Origin: Ureibacillus massiliensis 4400831 = CIP 108448 = CCUG 49529
GTDB taxonomy: Bacteria; Bacillota; Bacilli; Bacillales_A; Planococcaceae
Length of the DNA: 64,000 nucleotides
NCBI RefSeq assembly: GCF_000772965.1
Contig: NZ_JPVQ01000015.1
Span: 22,565 to 86,564, forward strand
Reading direction: 5' to 3'
The notes under the pieces are model-generated. The model worked only from the letters and a program-made list of their open reading frames with translations, had not been told where the DNA came from and made no database searches. Below are positions 60,691 to 64,000 of this stretch, piece after piece (the first letter of the stretch is position 1; each line of letters starts with the position of its first letter). The position numbers and the translations under genes are program-made.

Positions 60691-61143
60691 TCATGTTCGA
60701 ACATAATGTATAAAGTCTATCATGACAGGCTCAAACCCTAATAAACGAAGTCGTCCATTAATTTGCCCACGATGATAATGTCCGTGTAATGCAACATGGG
60801 TTAAAATTTCTCTAATGGTATTTTGAAAATCATGACCTTTGCTATTTTTATACTTAATAATTGTCTCTAAATCATCATCTGAAATCGTTAATAAATAGGT
60901 GATAATATTCTCCTCGTTTAGCTTAACAAGCTGCGAACATTGATCTAGGTCAATATCTTTCCAAATAGGTATGTGCGAGCTTTCTAAACCTTGCAATCTA
61001 GTTAACCAGACATTTTCAGCAAATAGAATGTGGGAAAATATACGAATAACTTCTTGTTGTTCTTCTTTCATCGTATGCAAGCCATCTAAAATTCGTTTAT
61101 TTGCCCAAATCAAATGCTCAAACATTTTTTGAATTGATTCCAA
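60691..61143 (-). CDS. DinB-family metal-binding protein
   Basis: 150 residues, four-helix DinB/YfiT fold. Metal histidines are in FEHLIWANKRIL and HVALHGHYHRGQI. Related proteins include bacillithiol- or mycothiol-dependent enzymes; no activity is inferred. A TTG at 61143 with GGGAG eight bases upstream is preferred to the ATG at 61179. It ends 14 bases before the SIMPL gene, forming a two-gene operon. Confidence 0.82.
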   Translation of the reverse strand: MESIQKMFEHLIWANKRILDGLHTMKEEQQEVIRIFSHILFAENVWLTRLQGLESSHIPIWKDIDLDQCSQLVKLNEENIITYLLTISDDDLETIIKYKNSKGHDFQNTIREILTHVALHGHYHRGQINGRLRLLGFEPVMIDFIHYVRT

Positions 61144-61218
61144 ACAAAACGCTCCCTCTATACATTTTCTCCTCAACATATGCTTTTTTCTTAAATAGAT
61201 GAGTCATTGCTAAAATAA

Positions 61219-61249
61219 AAAACCTATTCATTTTAAACGAATAGGTTTT
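61219..61249 (-). terminator. Terminator of recD2
   Basis: AAAACCTATTC and GAATAGGTTTT arms with a nine-base loop; T-rich tail on the minus strand. Confidence 0.9.
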
Positions 61250-61267
61250 AATTCTAGCTGATTGTCC

Positions 61268-63763
61268 TTATTCTTCAATTTCCATAAAATCAAAGGGTGA
61301 AACGCCATCCATTCCAATTAGAGGATGGACTGTATGAACCGTTTCTGTAGTTAGGGATGGGATAATCGCTTCTCCTAACACGGTAAAGATTTCCTGCTGT
61401 TCTTTTATTTCGTTAGGTGCTTTAGTTTCTGACGCAGTAGTAGTTTGAGGTTTGTCCGTTACTATTTCTTCAACTAATACATCATCCGGTTCCATTGGAT
61501 TTAGTCTTGCTCTTAAGCTCGTTAGTCTCTGTAAGTCATCTGTTTTGGAAAGCCCATTATAAAAAACATCTGGTTCCCCACATAGTATTAAAAAGTTCTT
61601 TGCCCTTGTAATTCCTGTATATAAAAGATTTCGTCGAAGCATTTTAGTGTAGCCCCGAACAATAGGCATAATAACGGTTTGGAATTCACTACCTTGAGAT
61701 TTATGAATGGAACAACAATATGCTAAAGTGATTTGATTTAAGTCACCACGTTGATAAGTAACTTCATTCCCATCGAAGGATACGACAAGTAAATCTTGTT
61801 TTTCGATATTTTCTTTCGCTTTAATGATTGCGATTACTTCACCCATATCACCATTAAATATATTACTTTCCGGTTGATTGACAAGCTGTAATACTTTATC
61901 ACCTATGCGATATACAACATCACCAAAGGCTAATTCTTTTCTAGTTCCACCTTCATTTGGATTTACTAATTCTTGAATTTTTTTATTTAATTGATCGATA
62001 CCCGCTGGCCCTTTATACATCGGCGCTAACACTTGAATATCTTTAATTGATTGCCCTTTAGAGATAGCGCTTTTTACAATTTGAGTAACGACGCTCGCGA
62101 CTTGGTCTGCAGAGGCTTTAATAAATGATCGATCAATGGTTTTTTCAGTTAGCTTTGGCGTATCAGGTATATCGCCTTTTTTAATTTGATGGGCAAGCTC
62201 AATAATAGTAGACCCTTCTGATTGACGATAAACATCCGTCAATTCAACCGTTGGGATTTCCTTCGAGGCAAGTAAATCTTTCAATACTTGTCCAGGTCCC
62301 ACTGGTGGCAATTGATCCTGATCTCCTACAAACACCACTTGTGCATCATCTTTAATACTTTTTAACAATTGATGGGCTAACCAAGTATCGACCATTGACA
62401 TTTCATCTATGATAATGAGTTGTCCTTCTATCTCTCGCTCCGTCTCTTCTTCCTTTTCCAAACCATTAAATCCTAGCAATCGATGAATCGTCATGGCTGG
62501 AAGATCAGTAGATTCAGCTAAACGTTTTGCTGCCCGTCCAGTAGGCGCTGCTAGTACAATCGGAAACGGTTCTTCTTTTTTTGCATATTCTTTAGGATTT
62601 AAAGACAGTCCATTTAGTTCTGCATATACTTCAACTAATCCTCGTATAACAGTCGTTTTGCCAGTCCCCGGTCCACCGGTTAAAATCATTACGGAATGAT
62701 TCAGAGCACTTTCAATAGCTTGGACTTGTGTTTCCGCATAGGTAACTTCAAATCGTTCTTCAACTTCGCCAATTGCTTTTCGAATTTCATCCTTTGAAAA
62801 ACGCTGTTGTTTATCGTCTTGCTTTAGTAAATCCAATATTTTAGATGCAATACCAATTTCACTGAAGTATAAGGAAGGTAAGTAGAGTCTCGTTTCTTCA
62901 CCACAAATTTTACTTTCCTCTCTCATTTCAATGACCGCTTTTGAAATAGACTCAAATGGGATTTCTTCAGCTTGACTTTGTTCTAGCATGGATTTGACTA
63001 GTGGTAATACATGTTCTGCATCCATATAAACATGTCCATCAGATAATGCTGCATTTGTTAAAACATGAAGCACTGCCGCTTTAATTCGATCTGGATGGTT
63101 ACCCGTCATGCCTAATCTTGCACCTAGTTCATCTGCCCTTCCAAACCCTACACCTTCCACATCTTCAATTAATCGATAAGGATTTTCTGTTAATAGTGAA
63201 AGGGTATCTTCCCGATAGGTTTGATAGATTTTCATTCCAAGCTGCGGTCCAAATCCCCATTCATTTAATTGTATAATAATCCTTTCAAGACCTAAATTTT
63301 GTTCTAATGATTGGCGAATGGTTTGTTTTTTTTCTTCGTTTAATCTTGGTATTACATCGAGAACATCCGGGTCTTCCATTATTTTCTTTATTGCATCTCC
63401 ACCAAGCTTCTCAACAATCGTTTCCGCTGTTTTCCGTCCTATTCCAGGGAATAAGTCGCTTGATAAATAATGAACAACCCCCTGTTCTGTTGCAGGTACC
63501 TCTTTTACAAAAGTATCCACTTGAAATTGCTGACCGTATTTTGGATGATTTTTGAGCGTACCTGTAAAACGATATAGTTCATCCTCTGCCAATGTAGGAA
63601 AATAACCTACAACAATAATTTCCTTCTCATCGAACTGCAAATTTGTTTCCTGTATTTTGATTCTTGTAATGGAATACATATTCGAAGGATTATGAAAAAT
63701 GGATACGATCGGTCGTCCAAGTACAAACAATTTATTTTCTTCAAATAAATTTATGTTATCCAT
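61268..63763 (-). CDS. recD2: 5'-3' DNA helicase RecD2
   Basis: SF1B helicase without RecBC partners, 831 residues. Order: N-terminal OB-like domain (about 1-90), HhH region (LSSDLFPGIGRKTAETIVEKLGG), Walker A GGPGTGKTT near 365, Walker B IIDEMSMVD, and C-terminal motif VI YTGITRAK. The 60-residue Glu/Thr-rich tail is variable. Homologues act in mismatch repair and replication-fork integrity. Corresponds to yrrC, which also lies near alaS in B. subtilis. Confidence 0.95.
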   Translation of the reverse strand: MDNINLFEENKLFVLGRPIVSIFHNPSNMYSITRIKIQETNLQFDEKEIIVVGYFPTLAEDELYRFTGTLKNHPKYGQQFQVDTFVKEVPATEQGVVHYLSSDLFPGIGRKTAETIVEKLGGDAIKKIMEDPDVLDVIPRLNEEKKQTIRQSLEQNLGLERIIIQLNEWGFGPQLGMKIYQTYREDTLSLLTENPYRLIEDVEGVGFGRADELGARLGMTGNHPDRIKAAVLHVLTNAALSDGHVYMDAEHVLPLVKSMLEQSQAEEIPFESISKAVIEMREESKICGEETRLYLPSLYFSEIGIASKILDLLKQDDKQQRFSKDEIRKAIGEVEERFEVTYAETQVQAIESALNHSVMILTGGPGTGKTTVIRGLVEVYAELNGLSLNPKEYAKKEEPFPIVLAAPTGRAAKRLAESTDLPAMTIHRLLGFNGLEKEEETEREIEGQLIIIDEMSMVDTWLAHQLLKSIKDDAQVVFVGDQDQLPPVGPGQVLKDLLASKEIPTVELTDVYRQSEGSTIIELAHQIKKGDIPDTPKLTEKTIDRSFIKASADQVASVVTQIVKSAISKGQSIKDIQVLAPMYKGPAGIDQLNKKIQELVNPNEGGTRKELAFGDVVYRIGDKVLQLVNQPESNIFNGDMGEVIAIIKAKENIEKQDLLVVSFDGNEVTYQRGDLNQITLAYCCSIHKSQGSEFQTVIMPIVRGYTKMLRRNLLYTGITRAKNFLILCGEPDVFYNGLSKTDDLQRLTSLRARLNPMEPDDVLVEEIVTDKPQTTTASETKAPNEIKEQQEIFTVLGEAIIPSLTTETVHTVHPLIGMDGVSPFDFMEIEE

Positions 63764-63857
63764 TCTTCCACCTCCTCACTAACTTTTCTTGTATTTTTGA
63801 TTTTATCATAACTATTCTAAACTGTCTTTTTCATATGGTTTTATTTACTTAGGTCGG

Positions 63858-63941
63858 TTGTCTATTATGTGAAGCGAGTTGTCTATTATCGATATGAATT
63901 TGTCTATTAAATGTGGTGTTTTGTCTATTATATAAAGTCTG
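63858..63941. repeat. Four direct repeats TTGTCTATTA with exact 21-bp period
   Basis: Copies start at 63858, 63879, 63900 and 63921. The ten bases are invariant; the 11-base spacers vary. Twenty-one bp is two helical turns, so all copies face the same side. They lie about 95-170 bp upstream of the recD2 start codon. No coding frame passes through them. Confidence 0.9.
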
Positions 63942-64000
63942 CAAATGCTCACTTTTTAGCCCCCTTAAATATTTAGACACGAAAATAGTTTTTCTTTAAA

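Overview
The window is chromosomal DNA of a low-GC, endospore-forming Bacillota, most likely a Planococcaceae/Caryophanaceae member (Lysinibacillus, Solibacillus or Ureibacillus type). Reasons: AT-rich intergenic DNA; strong AGGAGG ribosome-binding sites; many TTG and GTG starts; sporulation genes (spoIIP, gpr, sigK, yqfC/yqfD, spo0M); a comE competence operon; and a gene order that closely follows, in reverse, the yqf-yqe-yrr region of Bacillus subtilis. No rRNA, tRNA, CRISPR array, prophage or intact insertion sequence was seen. Genus assignment is inference.

Layout. (1) 1-6.7 kb, accessory: a LacI-type regulator followed by a branched-chain-amino-acid-family ABC transporter (binding protein, two permeases, two ATPases) and the start of an aldehyde dehydrogenase cut by the window edge. 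Two identical 19-bp operator-like sites sit with promoter motifs between regulator and transporter. (2) 7.3-17.2 kb: era, cdd, dgkA, ybeY, pgpH, phoH, yqfD, yqfC, a YqfB-position protein, floA and yqeZ. A sigma-W-type promoter precedes yqeZ. (3) 17.4-30.3 kb: rpsU, deoC, the heat-shock operon hrcA-grpE-dnaK-dnaJ with CIRCE, then prmA-rsmE-mtaB, hemW and lepA. (4) 30.6-43.2 kb: spoIIP, gpr, rpsT, holA, yqzM, comEC-comEB-comEA, yqeM-rsfS-yqeK-nadD-yhbY, aroE, yqeH, yqeG. (5) 43.4-53.9 kb: an uninterrupted sigK, a 29-codon membrane-peptide gene, mtnN, yrrS, greA, udk, the trhP2-trhP1-trmR tRNA-modification cluster, mltG, two DUF1292 genes, ruvX, yrzL. (6) 53.9-64 kb: alaS with a T-box leader, terC, a threonine aldolase, spo0M, a SIMPL/DinB pair and recD2.

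Most of the window is housekeeping: ribosome assembly (era, ybeY, yqeH, rsfS, yhbY, lepA, prmA, rsmE), proteostasis, tRNA modification and charging, and cell-wall or second-messenger metabolism. I found no clear new multi-gene defence or biosynthetic system. The novelty is mainly in small elements: four TTGTCTATTA repeats at an exact 21-bp period beside recD2; a symmetric nested palindrome that would bury the comEA start codon; a 41-bp perfect copy of the lepA 3' end downstream of lepA; a likely CTG start for sigK that restores a 20-residue pro-sequence; the paired LacI operators; and a GC-richer cruciform repeat inside the dnaK-dnaJ interval.

Coordinates and starts were read by eye. Many starts were moved inward from the longest ORF on the basis of Shine-Dalgarno spacing and family N-termini.
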